A DNA stretch of 64,000 bases from Anaerospora hongkongensis (GCF_004339805.1 NZ_SLUI01000013.1:62001-126000), one strand, 5' to 3'; numbered from the stretch's first letter, positions 25,750 through 34,278 are shown. Notes: generated from the letters alone by a model not told the origin. Numbers and translations: made by a program.

Positions 25750-26415
25750 ATGAATAAAACGATATTAATTGTTGATGATGAACTGCGTATGCGAAAACTG
25801 GTCGCCGACTTTCTTCTGCGAGAAGGGTATACCATCCTGGAAGCTGCTGATGGTCAGGCTGCTCTGGACATTTTGGCCAGAGAAAAGATCGATTTGGTCA
25901 TTCTTGATGTAATGATGCCTGAACACGACGGCTGGACGGTATGCCGGGAAATTCGGAAAAAATCTGCTATTCCCGTTATTATGCTCACAGCTAAAGGAGA
26001 AGAAGTCGATCAATTATTTGCTTTTGAAATCGGTGCCGATGAATATATCACCAAACCATTTAGTCCTAAAATTTTAACAGCCCGGGTAAATGCTCTCTTC
26101 CGCCGCCACGAAAGAGATAAAGCTTTTGTTTGCTGCGGCTTGGAAATCGATACTATTGCCCGTCAAGCCTTCATCGATGGACAAGTACTTGATTTAAGTC
26201 CTAAAGAATATGAACTGCTTATTTATCTAACCGATAACCGGGGAAGCGCACTCAGCCGCCAGCAAATCCTGGATAAAGTATGGAACTATGATTATTTTGG
26301 GGATCTTCGCACCGTCGATACCCACATTAACCGGCTCCGCACCAAGTTAAACCAGAAAAGCGGACTGATTCAAACCATACGAGGCTATGGGTACCGCTTT
26401 GAGGCAGAAAAATGA
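25750..26415 (+). CDS. OmpR/PhoB-family response regulator
   Basis: A 221-residue transcription regulator. The receiver domain has acidic DDE at residues 8-10, phosphoacceptor Asp in LVILDVMMPEHDGW, and Lys in YITKPFSP. The C-terminal winged helix ends TVDTHINRLRTKL...IRGYGYRFE. Start ATG 25750 sits six bases after GGAGGTG; the GTG frame at 25741 overlaps that site. It overlaps the kinase gene by ATGA. It probably controls the secreted repeat protein downstream, whose promoter holds an 11-base-spaced direct repeat. Confidence 0.95.
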   Translation: MNKTILIVDDELRMRKLVADFLLREGYTILEAADGQAALDILAREKIDLVILDVMMPEHDGWTVCREIRKKSAIPVIMLTAKGEEVDQLFAFEIGADEYITKPFSPKILTARVNALFRRHERDKAFVCCGLEIDTIARQAFIDGQVLDLSPKEYELLIYLTDNRGSALSRQQILDKVWNYDYFGDLRTVDTHINRLRTKLNQKSGLIQTIRGYGYRFEAEK

Positions 26416-27941
26416 AAATATCAATACGCACGCGACTGTTTTTCAGCCTCACCGCGCTAATTTTGTTTTTTGTCTTTCTCTCCCTAACGTTAACTCTCCT
26501 GGGTCTGGAGAAGTTCTATATCTGGCAAAAGAAAAACATCCTCATTGCGACCAGCAAAACAATTGATGAGCTGTACCCGGGAAATCCGGAGGAAATTTCG
26601 CTTGAATTGGAGCGAATTGGCAATAGACTGGGTACAGGAATCGTCATTCTCACCAAAGACGGCTATGTAAAATACAGCTCTTTTGGCCGCATTTTTAATC
26701 AGCGGATCATGGAGCGCCTGCCGGGAATGCTGCGCCTGCCTCCCGCTGCTGCCCCGCCTGAACATCACCATCAGGGAATGTTTCGCTTACCCGGCCTGCC
26801 GCTGGCCTTAATGAAAGAGCAGGAAATCATCAGCCCTCAAACAATGCTGGAGATGCAAGAGGACCGCGATTTAAAAATCGATTTCATCGTCTTAAAGCAT
26901 CAATTAAACAACGAAGACATCTTGCTGCTCAGACAGCCGCTGGCTCCTATGTCCGAAAGCGCCGCAGCTACTGCTCATTTCATCGCCTTTACCGGCATTC
27001 TTTGCCTGCTGGCAGGCTGCATCTGGGCTTTTTTCTTCGCAAGAAAATTTACCCAGCCTGTTCTTGAACTGAATCGCCTCGCCCAAAACATGGCTCAGCT
27101 TGATTTTTCGCAGAAATATACAATCGACCGCAGCGACGAAATTGGCGAACTGGGCCGCAATATTAATCATTTGTCAGATCAGCTTGATACCGCAATATCC
27201 GATTTAAATCTCAAAAACAAACAATTGCGGGCCGATGTGGAAAAAGAGCGGAAATTGGACAAAATGAGAAAAGACTTTATTTCCAGTGTATCTCATGAGT
27301 TGAAAACACCACTGTCGCTCTTACTGGGTTATGCTGAAGGCTTAAAGGAAAACGTCGCCCGTGATGAAGCAAGCAAGAATTACTACTGCTCGGTCATTAT
27401 TGATGAGGCAGAAAAAATGGATAAGCTTATCAAGGATCTATTAAATTTATCACAAATTGAATCCGGCTTCTATCAACTCAACCGGACGAACTTTAATCTT
27501 TCGCTTCTGCTTGATGAAATTTTGCTGAAATATCAAACAGTACTGCAGGATAAAGACATTTTGCTGGAGATTACAAAAGACGATCAATTACTGATTAACG
27601 GCGATTCGCTTAGGATTGAGCAAATCATCCTTAATCTGCTGAACAATGCAATTGACCACGCCGAGTCTTCTAAGACCATCAAAATTTATATTACTCCCTT
27701 ATCGGATAAGCTTCGCTTCTTTGTTTATAATTCAGGCAGACCAATTCCAGAGGACAGTCAGGAAAAAATTTGGACAAGCTTTTATAAAACAGATAAAGCC
27801 CGCACCAGAGAAAACGGCGGTTATGGACTGGGGCTGTCCATTGTCCGGGCTCTACAGGAACTGCATGGCAATCGTTATGGCAGTTTCAATACGCCCGATG
27901 GTGTCACCTTCTGGTTTGATCTATCCAAAGCAGAAAATTAG
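26412..27941 (+). CDS. HAMP-domain sensor histidine kinase
   Basis: A 509-residue membrane kinase, partner of the response regulator. Helices at about 10-32 and 183-207 enclose a periplasmic sensor region rich in Pro and His (PPAAAPPEHHHQGMF). HAMP follows, then HisKA with phosphoacceptor His in SSVSHELKTPLSLL (near 298), and the HATPase boxes N (LLNNAIDHA), G1 and G2 (GGYGLGLSIV). Organisation and order resemble envelope-stress or antimicrobial sensors such as CpxA. The signal is unknown. The His cluster could bind metal, which is only an idea. Confidence 0.93.
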   Translation: MKISIRTRLFFSLTALILFFVFLSLTLTLLGLEKFYIWQKKNILIATSKTIDELYPGNPEEISLELERIGNRLGTGIVILTKDGYVKYSSFGRIFNQRIMERLPGMLRLPPAAAPPEHHHQGMFRLPGLPLALMKEQEIISPQTMLEMQEDRDLKIDFIVLKHQLNNEDILLLRQPLAPMSESAAATAHFIAFTGILCLLAGCIWAFFFARKFTQPVLELNRLAQNMAQLDFSQKYTIDRSDEIGELGRNINHLSDQLDTAISDLNLKNKQLRADVEKERKLDKMRKDFISSVSHELKTPLSLLLGYAEGLKENVARDEASKNYYCSVIIDEAEKMDKLIKDLLNLSQIESGFYQLNRTNFNLSLLLDEILLKYQTVLQDKDILLEITKDDQLLINGDSLRIEQIILNLLNNAIDHAESSKTIKIYITPLSDKLRFFVYNSGRPIPEDSQEKIWTSFYKTDKARTRENGGYGLGLSIVRALQELHGNRYGSFNTPDGVTFWFDLSKAEN

Positions 27942-27958
27942 TAATATGTTTAAATTCT

Positions 27959-27975
27959 TGTAACAAAACTGTAAC
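27959..27975 (+). promoter_or_regulatory. Direct repeat TGTAAC-N5-TGTAAC, likely response-regulator site
   Basis: TGTAAC at 27959-27964 and 27970-27975 are 11 bases apart, one helical turn, the usual geometry for OmpR/PhoB-type dimers. TGCATAAT (27984-27991) downstream could be the -10 box, with the repeats in place of a good -35. Confidence 0.55.
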
Positions 27976-28031
27976 AATTCTCCTGCATAATAACAATCAG
28001 AAACACAATAATTCTCAGGAGAGTGAAATAC

Positions 28032-28796
28032 ATGAAACCAAAAATGTCAAAAAAAGTAATTAGTGGAATCGCCATTGGATGTCTGCTTCTTTCACTGGGA
28101 GGTCTGGTATTAGCCAAAGATGCCAAAGCAACTAGCGAAAGCAGGCCGCAATCGGCCTTCCAGACCTGCAGACCCAACCACGGCGGCATGGAACAGCATT
28201 TTAACAGCTCCCTGGCCGCTCTAGTCGAAAAAGGCACGATTACCCAGGAGCAATCTGATAAAATCGCCAGCTTCTTTCGCGAAAAACGAGCAGAGCACCG
28301 TGCCAACAGGGAAGAAATGAAAAATAGTCTGCCTGGTGATCGCGCGGCAAAAGCACAGGAATTCAGAAAGCATCACCAGCAGCTGGCCAGCGATCTAGCC
28401 GCTGCTGCCGGCTTATCCGATACACAGGCTAAAGAAGTGTTAGAGGCGCTTCGGCCACCGCAAATGCACGAAAAAATGGGCGAACGCATAACTGTCAAGT
28501 TAAGTGAATTAGTCGGCCAAGGCACTATCACACAGGATCAATCTGATAAACTTCTTGCCTTTTTTAAAGAAAAGCACGCTCAACGGCAAGCGGAGTTTGA
28601 AAAAATGAAAGGCATGACGGAAGACGAAAGAAAAGCTTATCTTGATCAGAAACACCACATTAGCCATTCTGACCGGCTGGCGGAATTGGCTGCCGCAGGC
28701 GATTTGACCGATGAACAGGCGAAACTGGTTGCTGATGCCTTGCGTCCTGAGCATGGGCCCAAACAAGGTCCCCATTGCGCTCCTGAAGCAAAATAA
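28032..28796 (+). CDS. Secreted protein with two internal ITQ(E/D)QSDK repeats
   Basis: A 254-residue exported protein with signal peptide (VISGIAIGCLLLSLGGLVLAK). Two homologous units each have ALVEKGTITQEQSDKI or ELVGQGTITQDQSDKL, a basic FFREKRAEHR or FFKEKHAQRQ stretch, and an LSDTQAKEVLEALRP or LTDEQAKLVADALRP end. It resembles short helical periplasmic proteins (DUF2680/YckD-like, and in general style Spy/CpxP). Start ATG 28032 has AGGAG ten bases upstream. Its position behind a two-component system with a probable regulator site suggests it is a target or a feedback partner of the kinase. Confidence 0.75.
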   Translation: MKPKMSKKVISGIAIGCLLLSLGGLVLAKDAKATSESRPQSAFQTCRPNHGGMEQHFNSSLAALVEKGTITQEQSDKIASFFREKRAEHRANREEMKNSLPGDRAAKAQEFRKHHQQLASDLAAAAGLSDTQAKEVLEALRPPQMHEKMGERITVKLSELVGQGTITQDQSDKLLAFFKEKHAQRQAEFEKMKGMTEDERKAYLDQKHHISHSDRLAELAAAGDLTDEQAKLVADALRPEHGPKQGPHCAPEAK

Positions 28797-28809
28797 CTAT
28801 AGTCAAGAA

Positions 28810-28842
28810 AAAACGCTTAAGCAATGCTTAAGCGTTTTCCTT
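28810..28842 (+). terminator. Terminator after the secreted repeat protein
   Basis: AAAACGCTTAAGC and GCTTAAGCGTTTT (28810-28822, 28826-28838) form a 13-base stem followed by CCTTTT. Confidence 0.85.
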
Positions 28843-28954
28843 TTATGCTGCTCCTATTGCAAGTCTGGGAACAAATTTATCGGTTTAGTGTACTTTTTTA
28901 CTGTGTCTGCATAGATTGTAATAGAACCAGCAATCAGCAAAAAGGAGGAGAAAA

Positions 28955-29266
28955 GTGCATATGGGATTCTTTGATGACATATGTAATAGACATTGGTGCG
29001 AGGAGCTAGAATGTAGCTGCGGAATTAATGTCGTAATATTTACAGCTGACGGCTTCGCCTTCTTCGGTTTATTGGACCGGGTAGAAGACGGCATCGTTAT
29101 TTTGCTTCCGGCCGCAGGGGAAAATGAGGTGTTCATCTTAACTCCCGGAGGCGACGTAGTAACAGAAGAATTATCGTACATTGAGCTTTGCACTATCGTT
29201 GCATTATCGAAAAATGTAATTGGAAATCCTTTCGAGGAAGATGACTGCGAAAGAGGAGGGAAATAA
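28955..29266 (+). CDS. Small acidic protein of unknown function, first of a pair
   Basis: A 103-residue protein starting GTG 28955, six bases after AGGAGG. Cys are clustered early (Cys10, Cys15, Cys20, Cys22). The body GFAFFGLLDRVEDGIVILLPA and EVFILTPGGDVVTEELSYIEL is beta-rich with a small-barrel (LSm-like) look. The tail is acidic. No signal peptide or helix. It is one base from the next small gene, which has similar features. I do not recognise a family; a spore-coat or structural role is possible but unsupported. Confidence 0.65.
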   Translation: MHMGFFDDICNRHWCEELECSCGINVVIFTADGFAFFGLLDRVEDGIVILLPAAGENEVFILTPGGDVVTEELSYIELCTIVALSKNVIGNPFEEDDCERGGK

Positions 29267-29267
29267 G

Positions 29268-29528
29268 GTGAGCGACGAATTGGTAAATCGCGACTTTAAC
29301 TGCCGTCTTCTTCATGTTTTACGGAGATTAGAGGGCGAAGAAGGCGTAAATATTAGAACGGTAGGCCTGTTCCAATTTAATGCGGAAGGACGACTGGCTC
29401 GCGTCGAAGACCGGCTGGCACTGCTTACGGATGTAGAAGTATTTCCACCGGGCTTAGACTATTCCTTCCATTTAAGTAATGTTACGGTTAATCTCTGCGC
29501 TATAACCTCTATTGGCCAAGGCTGCTAA
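29268..29528 (+). CDS. Small protein of unknown function, second of the pair
   Basis: An 86-residue protein with GTG start at 29268, seven bases after GGAGGG, one base after the preceding stop. Visible stretch LHVLRRLEGEEGVNIRTVGL then ARVEDRLALLTDVEVFPPGL and a Cys-ending C-terminus (SIGQGC). The RVED...L pattern echoes RVEDGIVIL of the upstream protein, so the two may be distant paralogues acting together. No known domain recognised. A terminator follows. Confidence 0.62.
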   Translation: MSDELVNRDFNCRLLHVLRRLEGEEGVNIRTVGLFQFNAEGRLARVEDRLALLTDVEVFPPGLDYSFHLSNVTVNLCAITSIGQGC

Positions 29529-29557
29529 TACACACCTAACATATATGTCGATTACAG

Positions 29558-29592
29558 GAACTCGTTGAATTATCAACGGGTTCTAATTTTTT
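29558..29592 (+). terminator. Terminator of the small-protein pair
   Basis: GAACTCGTTGA (29558-29568) pairs with TCAACGGGTTC (29573-29583), one G-T pair, followed by TAATTTTTT. Confidence 0.85.
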
Positions 29593-29627
29593 ATATTATT
29601 GTCAGCTAAAATATTTAAGCCTGTGTA

Positions 29628-29656
29628 TTGACTGTACAATGAACAATGTCTATAAT
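29628..29656 (+). promoter_or_regulatory. Strong sigma-A promoter of larA
   Basis: TTGACT (29628-29633), 17-base spacer, TATAAT (29651-29656). The predicted start near 29663 leaves a leader of about 220 nt. A TGTGTACACA palindrome at 29675-29684 near the start could be a repressor site (GntR-like in style). Confidence 0.75.
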
Positions 29657-29662
29657 AATACT

Positions 29663-29835
29663 CAAGCATAGTTGTGTGTACACAAAATACAACAATGTAA
29701 TAATGTACACAAAGACCGTAGTTTGATACGACCGGTCTTAACCAGGTAGTACAGGTGCAATGCTGCACTACACCGCAGAGAGAGAACTCCGGCGGAAGGT
29801 CGTACTTTGCGACTTTCTGCGGAGTTTATTTTTTT
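29663..29835 (+). promoter_or_regulatory. larA leader RNA with terminator (candidate riboswitch/attenuator)
   Basis: Hairpin AAGACCG / CGGTCTT (29712-29718, 29733-29739), hairpin GTGCA / TGCAC (29755-29759, 29764-29768), then an intrinsic terminator AACTCCG...CGGAGTT (29785-29826) with a seven-T run, all between the promoter and the larA ribosome binding site. CCGCAG (29773-29778) can pair with CTGCGG in the terminator's 3' arm (29817-29822), a possible antiterminator. No known aptamer was recognised. The rest of the 355-base gap holds the promoter and the previous terminator. Confidence 0.6.
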
Positions 29836-29883
29836 AATAAAAGCTGCCAGAGAGAGCGAACGGAAACTATAGGAGGGATTCAA

Positions 29884-31179
29884 ATGTTAAAAGAATACGC
29901 TTTAGGATTTGGTGATAAGGAACTAACCATTACCCTGCCGGAAGAACAAGTGATAAATGTGGTCGAAGGTAAGCCTGCGGACGCCATTAGCGATATCGCC
30001 GCCGCAGTAAAAGAGGCACTGAATCATCCGATTGACTCACCACCATTAAAAGAAGTAGTAAAATCAGGTGACAAAGTAGCCATTATTGCCAGTGATATTA
30101 CCCGTCAATGGATTAAACACGACCAATTCCTGCCAGTGCTGCTTAATGAACTAAATGCAGCAGGCATCCCAGACCACGATATTAAGCTCGTCGTTGCGCT
30201 AGGTGCTCACCGCCATCATACTGACCAGGAAAATGTCCTTGTCTATGGTCAGGAAACTGTCAATCGCATACAAATCGTTCAAAGTCATGCACCCACTGAA
30301 GAAGACTTTGTCTATGTCGGCAAAACTTCACGCGGTGTAGATACTTATTTCAATAAGCATGTAGTTAACGCCGATAAAGTCATTTTAACAGGCGGCATTG
30401 TCTATCATTTGATGGCAGGCTTCGGAGGCGGCCGCAAAGCTGTTATGCCTGGTATTTCCGGTTATGCTACCATTCAGGGAAACCATAGTTTCTGCCTGCA
30501 TGATGTAGTTGGTCAAGGAGTTAGCCCTCACTGTGTCTCAGGCAAATTGGAAGGCAATAATATGCATGAAGACATGACTGAAATGGCCGAATTATTAAAC
30601 CCGGCATTTTTACTAAATGTCGTTTTCAACGCCGAAGGAAAATTTGCCCGTTTTGTCGCAGGTCATTGGTATAACGCCTGGTTGGAAGGAACGCGTACAG
30701 TTGAACGGATTTTCGGCGTACCTATTAATGGCAAAGCTGATTTGGTTATCGCTTCTGCTGGTGGTTTTCCGAAAGATATTAATCTTTATCAGGGTTCGAA
30801 AACTATTGATAATGCCTTTATGGCCACAAAACAAGGCGGCGTCATCATTCTGCTGTTAGAGTGCCGTGATATTATGGAGCCGCCGGATTTCAGCAGCTGG
30901 TTCAATTATGAGTCTTTGTATGACCGCGAAGTTGCCCTGCGCGAAGGCTTTACCGTTCCAGGGTTTATTGCTGTAAAATGCGGTCTTATGGCGAAAGAAA
31001 TACCGCATATCGTTGTAACCCTTCCTGAAAACAAAGCGTTTATTGAAAAAGCCGGTATGATAGCCGTATCGACGCTGGAGGAAGCCATGGCAATTGCCGA
31101 AGAAAAGCTCGGCCGCAAGGATTATACCATTACCGTTATGGCTCATGCCGCAAATACAGTGCCCGTTCTACAAGCTTAG
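29884..31179 (+). CDS. larA: LarA family nickel-pincer racemase/epimerase (DUF2088)
   Basis: A 431-residue LarA homologue. LarA enzymes racemise or epimerise 2-hydroxy acids such as lactate using a nickel-pincer nucleotide. Visible family blocks are VAIIASDITRQW, the GAHRHHT His cluster (near residue 107), and GGFGGGRKAVMPGISG, whose Lys corresponds to the cofactor-bound Lys. AGGAGGG precedes ATG 29884; the frame extends upstream through the leader terminator, so a longer protein is unlikely. No larB/C/E cofactor genes are in the window. The family covers many substrates, so lactate is only the default guess. Confidence 0.88.
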   Translation: MLKEYALGFGDKELTITLPEEQVINVVEGKPADAISDIAAAVKEALNHPIDSPPLKEVVKSGDKVAIIASDITRQWIKHDQFLPVLLNELNAAGIPDHDIKLVVALGAHRHHTDQENVLVYGQETVNRIQIVQSHAPTEEDFVYVGKTSRGVDTYFNKHVVNADKVILTGGIVYHLMAGFGGGRKAVMPGISGYATIQGNHSFCLHDVVGQGVSPHCVSGKLEGNNMHEDMTEMAELLNPAFLLNVVFNAEGKFARFVAGHWYNAWLEGTRTVERIFGVPINGKADLVIASAGGFPKDINLYQGSKTIDNAFMATKQGGVIILLLECRDIMEPPDFSSWFNYESLYDREVALREGFTVPGFIAVKCGLMAKEIPHIVVTLPENKAFIEKAGMIAVSTLEEAMAIAEEKLGRKDYTITVMAHAANTVPVLQA

Positions 31180-31190
31180 TAAAATGCAAG

Positions 31191-31231
31191 GAGTGTCCAG
31201 ACCGTTCAACACGGTATGGACACTCTTTTTT
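31191..31231 (+). terminator. Terminator of larA
   Basis: GAGTGTCCA (31191-31199) pairs with TGGACACTC (31217-31225), with inner ACCG/CGGT pairs and six following T. Confidence 0.92.
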
Positions 31232-31318
31232 CTTCAAGTTGACCACATATCGCAACGCTGTTACACTAGTAGTAATTGGAAAGTCTAATTGTTAAAGTTT
31301 TTTGTGAGGTGGGATTGC

Positions 31319-32056
31319 ATGACCCGAAACTTACTTAGGCTAATAATAGTTATGTCCTTAATTTTACTATGCACTACAGCAACAGCTAAAAACACCAATT
31401 GGAAAGACCCTGCTTTTGATTTTAAAAAAGTAAAAACAATTTTTATGTTAGATCCCACTTTTACATTTATTAATATTCCCGAGACTAGCAAAAATAAATT
31501 CAACAAATATCCTAACTTTAAAGAAAAAATAAATGTTCTACTGGAAGAACGGCTAAAAAAGAAAAAACAGTTTCGCATTGTCTCATCAGCATATATAGAG
31601 GAACAAATTAAAGGTGATCCCGATTTGCCATTGCTTGAAACGGTAAGCAGCGAAATATTTGCTGCTGCACTTCCTAAGCATGTAAATCTAGTACTAGAGA
31701 CAAAAGTAAATGATTTTGGCTGGTACTATTATTACGTAGCAGCGTATGACACTACGGAAACTCAGATGGAACGAGTAAAATATGGCGGAGTCACTCCCGA
31801 AGGAAAAGAATATTCCGGCTGGATTGAAATCCCTAAAACTGTTACCGTTCACCACGATGCCTATTATGACGTTTCTGATTGCGCGGAAATAGAAATGAGA
31901 TTAATTGATCCAGTTACGCAAAAATCCGTCTGGATTTATACGGACATACGCTCTCGTGATTCCCGCTCTTGGACTGACGGGTACGATAAAACAGGTCCCG
32001 AATCAATGATGAATCGAATACTCAATGAAGCATTTAAGAAAATACCACTTTCATAG
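31319..32056 (+). CDS. Secreted protein of unknown function
   Basis: A 245-residue exported protein. Start ATG 31319 follows GAGGTGGG; the frame's earlier start lacks a ribosome binding site. Signal peptide MTRNLLRLIIVMSLILLC (no clear lipobox Cys spacing) with cleavage near TATAK. The mature part has FDFKKVKTIFMLDP, a basic stretch KERLKKKKQ-like (EERLKKKKQFRIV), and YYDVSDCAEIEMRLIDPVTQKSVWIY. The style recalls DUF4136-like envelope proteins, but I cannot assign it. A+T content looks higher than neighbours. It has its own terminator and no obvious partner. Confidence 0.7.
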   Translation: MTRNLLRLIIVMSLILLCTTATAKNTNWKDPAFDFKKVKTIFMLDPTFTFINIPETSKNKFNKYPNFKEKINVLLEERLKKKKQFRIVSSAYIEEQIKGDPDLPLLETVSSEIFAAALPKHVNLVLETKVNDFGWYYYYVAAYDTTETQMERVKYGGVTPEGKEYSGWIEIPKTVTVHHDAYYDVSDCAEIEMRLIDPVTQKSVWIYTDIRSRDSRSWTDGYDKTGPESMMNRILNEAFKKIPLS

Positions 32057-32065
32057 ATAACAAGA

Positions 32066-32114
32066 AAGACAGGCTGTTTGGCTAAACTGGTACTTGCCAA
32101 AGCAGCCTGTCTTT
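32066..32114. terminator. Bidirectional terminator between the secreted protein and the sigma-54 activator gene
   Basis: AAGACAGGCTG and CAGCCTGTCTT arms with inner TTGGC/GCCAA pairs. T-run TTTTT on the plus side and TTTCTTG on the other; the genes are convergent. Confidence 0.85.
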
Positions 32115-32118
32115 TTAC

Positions 32119-34128
32119 TTACCTGCCGTTATCAGCTATCAATGCCTTCCCTTTTTTCGTCAGTTCCAAGCCGTTTCTACCCCGGTTGACAATAATATAT
32201 TGCTGTTCCTCCAGATAAGCAATATGTCGCCGCATAGCACTTTCGGGAATCCCCAGCTTACACGCCAATGACCTGCGACCAACTGGCCGATAGCTCTGAT
32301 TGGCATGATCAATGGCTGATAACAGCAGGTGAACAGTAGCTGTTTCACTTTGGCGGGGCGCAGTATCCAAATAAGTAGCCAGTATTTCTTCCGGCAGCAG
32401 CTGCTCACTGGGACTCTCGGCTGGACAGAGGCTGACTAAATGCTCTACCGCATTTTGCAGTTCCCGGATATTGCCCGGCCAGTCATACGCGGTCAGATAA
32501 GGCGCAACCAGCCGCAAATACTCTTCCGCCTCTAACATTGGGCGAAACTTACAATATTCCTGATAAAAGAAACCTGCCAGCAGCAGGATATCCTGCTTTC
32601 TTGCTCGCAGTGGCGGTAATTTAATCGGCAAAACCTTCAGGCGGTAATATAAATCCTCGCGGAATTTTCCTTGCCGGATAAGCGCTTGCAGATCGACGTT
32701 TGTGGCTGAAATCACACGCACATCAACGGGAATAAGCTGAGCACCGCCGATGCGGCGGACCTGTTTCTCCTGCAGCACTCTCAGCAGTTTAACCTGGAAG
32801 GATAAAGGAGCGTCACCGATTTCATCTAAAAAAATCGTTCCCTTATGGGCTTGTTCAAATAATCCGGGTGCGCCGCCTTTTTTGGCACCAGTAAAGGAGC
32901 CTTCGCTATAGCCAAACAATTCACTTTCCAGCAGACTCTCGGTAAGAGCTGCAAAGTTTACCGCAATAAAGGGGCCTTTGCGGCGCGAAGATACATTATG
33001 AATTCCCTGGGCAAACAACTCCTTACCTGTGCCACTTTCGCCCTGGATCAGAATTGGTGATTCAGAGCTTCCCAATTTGCACGCCAATGCTTTTGCCCGC
33101 TTAATTTCTTCACTTTCCCCAATAATCTGTTCCAGTGTATACCGGGCAAAGTTTTGCTGACGAACTAAATTTCGGCGCAACTCTTCTTCCATGCGTTGAA
33201 TTTCAGTCACATCTTTAAACGTGTAAACCTTACCACCCGACCCGCCTTTTTGCATTGCGGCGGTGGTAACAATCCACTGACGGTTATTTATTCTAATAAT
33301 CTGCTCTTCATCGGCTGCTTTAGAAAAAATCCGGAAACTATTTTTGTCGAGCAGCTTTGCATTCAGTTTTTTGCCAATTACATCGTCACTGTTTAGGTTC
33401 AATAGTTCGGCGGCAATTGAGTTTATGACAGTAATATTGTTTTTCTCATCAAAGGCAAGGATGCCATCGTGAACCCGGTTAATAATGACTTGCAGCTGAT
33501 GCTGCATTTGACTATGCCTGGCTGCCAGCAGCCTGGTTTGCTTAATAAAATCTATCATCTCCCTGACGTAGTTCGCCGACAGTAAATTGGCGGTATCATC
33601 CAATAAAGAAAGCGCTCCTAAAATTTCTACCAGAGTAGTAAAATCGATGTTCCGGTGTCCGATGTCAATGACCTGCTGCACAAAATCGGGAACCAGCTCT
33701 TCTTGTCCGGTAGTAACCGCTATCTTTAAGCGTGGATACTGACTGGTATCAGGTGCACAAGGATAATACCGGATGTGATCCATTCCCAGCGCTTCTAATA
33801 ATAAAATTGTTTCTACCGTAGTTGTCAGTAAATCACTTACCAATAATACTTCCGTACCTTCCGGTATGGTAAACAGCCGCTCTATTTCATGATAATTGAT
33901 TGACCGTCTGGCAACAATGACTGGACAGCTTGCGGCAATATATTGCTGCGCTTCCTGATAGATCTGCTGGCTGGTAATAACAACAAGATCTTCGTCACTT
34001 ATGAATTTCATATTTCCTTCCAGGTAATAGCCGATAACGCTGACTTTATCCTTTAAGAGGCCCTGCAGCTGCGCTGTCAGTGCGTTGGACGTATTCTGGC
34101 GTTTGGAAATGAGTGCGAGTTTTTTCAC
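32119..34128 (-). CDS. Sigma-54-dependent transcriptional activator (PrpR_N-PAS-AAA+)
   Basis: A 669-residue enhancer-binding protein. N-terminal PrpR-type sensor (~1-190), a PAS domain (~205-310, NRVHDGILAFDEKNNITVIN), the AAA+ domain with Walker A GESGTGKE, the sigma-54 contact loop GSFTGA instead of the usual GAFTGA, Walker B-like GTIFLDEIGD, and a C-terminal helix-turn-helix (RRSLACKLGIPESAMRRHIAYL) that looks winged rather than Fis-like. The GTG start follows GGGAGG. It is divergent from a -24/-12 promoter and a long palindrome, so it almost certainly activates the transporter/hydrolase operon next door. Confidence 0.93.
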   Translation of the reverse strand: MKKLALISKRQNTSNALTAQLQGLLKDKVSVIGYYLEGNMKFISDEDLVVITSQQIYQEAQQYIAASCPVIVARRSINYHEIERLFTIPEGTEVLLVSDLLTTTVETILLLEALGMDHIRYYPCAPDTSQYPRLKIAVTTGQEELVPDFVQQVIDIGHRNIDFTTLVEILGALSLLDDTANLLSANYVREMIDFIKQTRLLAARHSQMQHQLQVIINRVHDGILAFDEKNNITVINSIAAELLNLNSDDVIGKKLNAKLLDKNSFRIFSKAADEEQIIRINNRQWIVTTAAMQKGGSGGKVYTFKDVTEIQRMEEELRRNLVRQQNFARYTLEQIIGESEEIKRAKALACKLGSSESPILIQGESGTGKELFAQGIHNVSSRRKGPFIAVNFAALTESLLESELFGYSEGSFTGAKKGGAPGLFEQAHKGTIFLDEIGDAPLSFQVKLLRVLQEKQVRRIGGAQLIPVDVRVISATNVDLQALIRQGKFREDLYYRLKVLPIKLPPLRARKQDILLLAGFFYQEYCKFRPMLEAEEYLRLVAPYLTAYDWPGNIRELQNAVEHLVSLCPAESPSEQLLPEEILATYLDTAPRQSETATVHLLLSAIDHANQSYRPVGRRSLACKLGIPESAMRRHIAYLEEQQYIIVNRGRNGLELTKKGKALIADNGR

Positions 34129-34159
34129 TGGTTATATCCTCCCAAAGAGTTAAATGCAG

Positions 34160-34213
34160 CAATTAAGGGATAAAAAGGGATGAAAGGGGATATCCCTTTT
34201 TATCCCTTAATTG
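34160..34213. promoter_or_regulatory. Large palindrome, probable enhancer site of the sigma-54 activator
   Basis: Perfect 21-base arms (34160-34180 and 34193-34213) around a 12-base centre, built of AAGGGATA-type units. It sits between the divergent activator and its target, 66-119 bases upstream of the -24 box, the usual place for an activator enhancer. It could also act as a hairpin in RNA. Confidence 0.7.
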
Positions 34214-34278
34214 TTTATTTTACAATAAAAACCGGCAATAATCTAGCCCCACTCATTGTTTTAGACACAAATGGCCAC

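Noticed and set aside
29755-29883. Longer N-terminus for LarA starting in the leader
   Set aside because: It would begin in a hairpin loop and run through an intrinsic terminator. The ATG at 29884 has an ideal ribosome binding site and matches family length.
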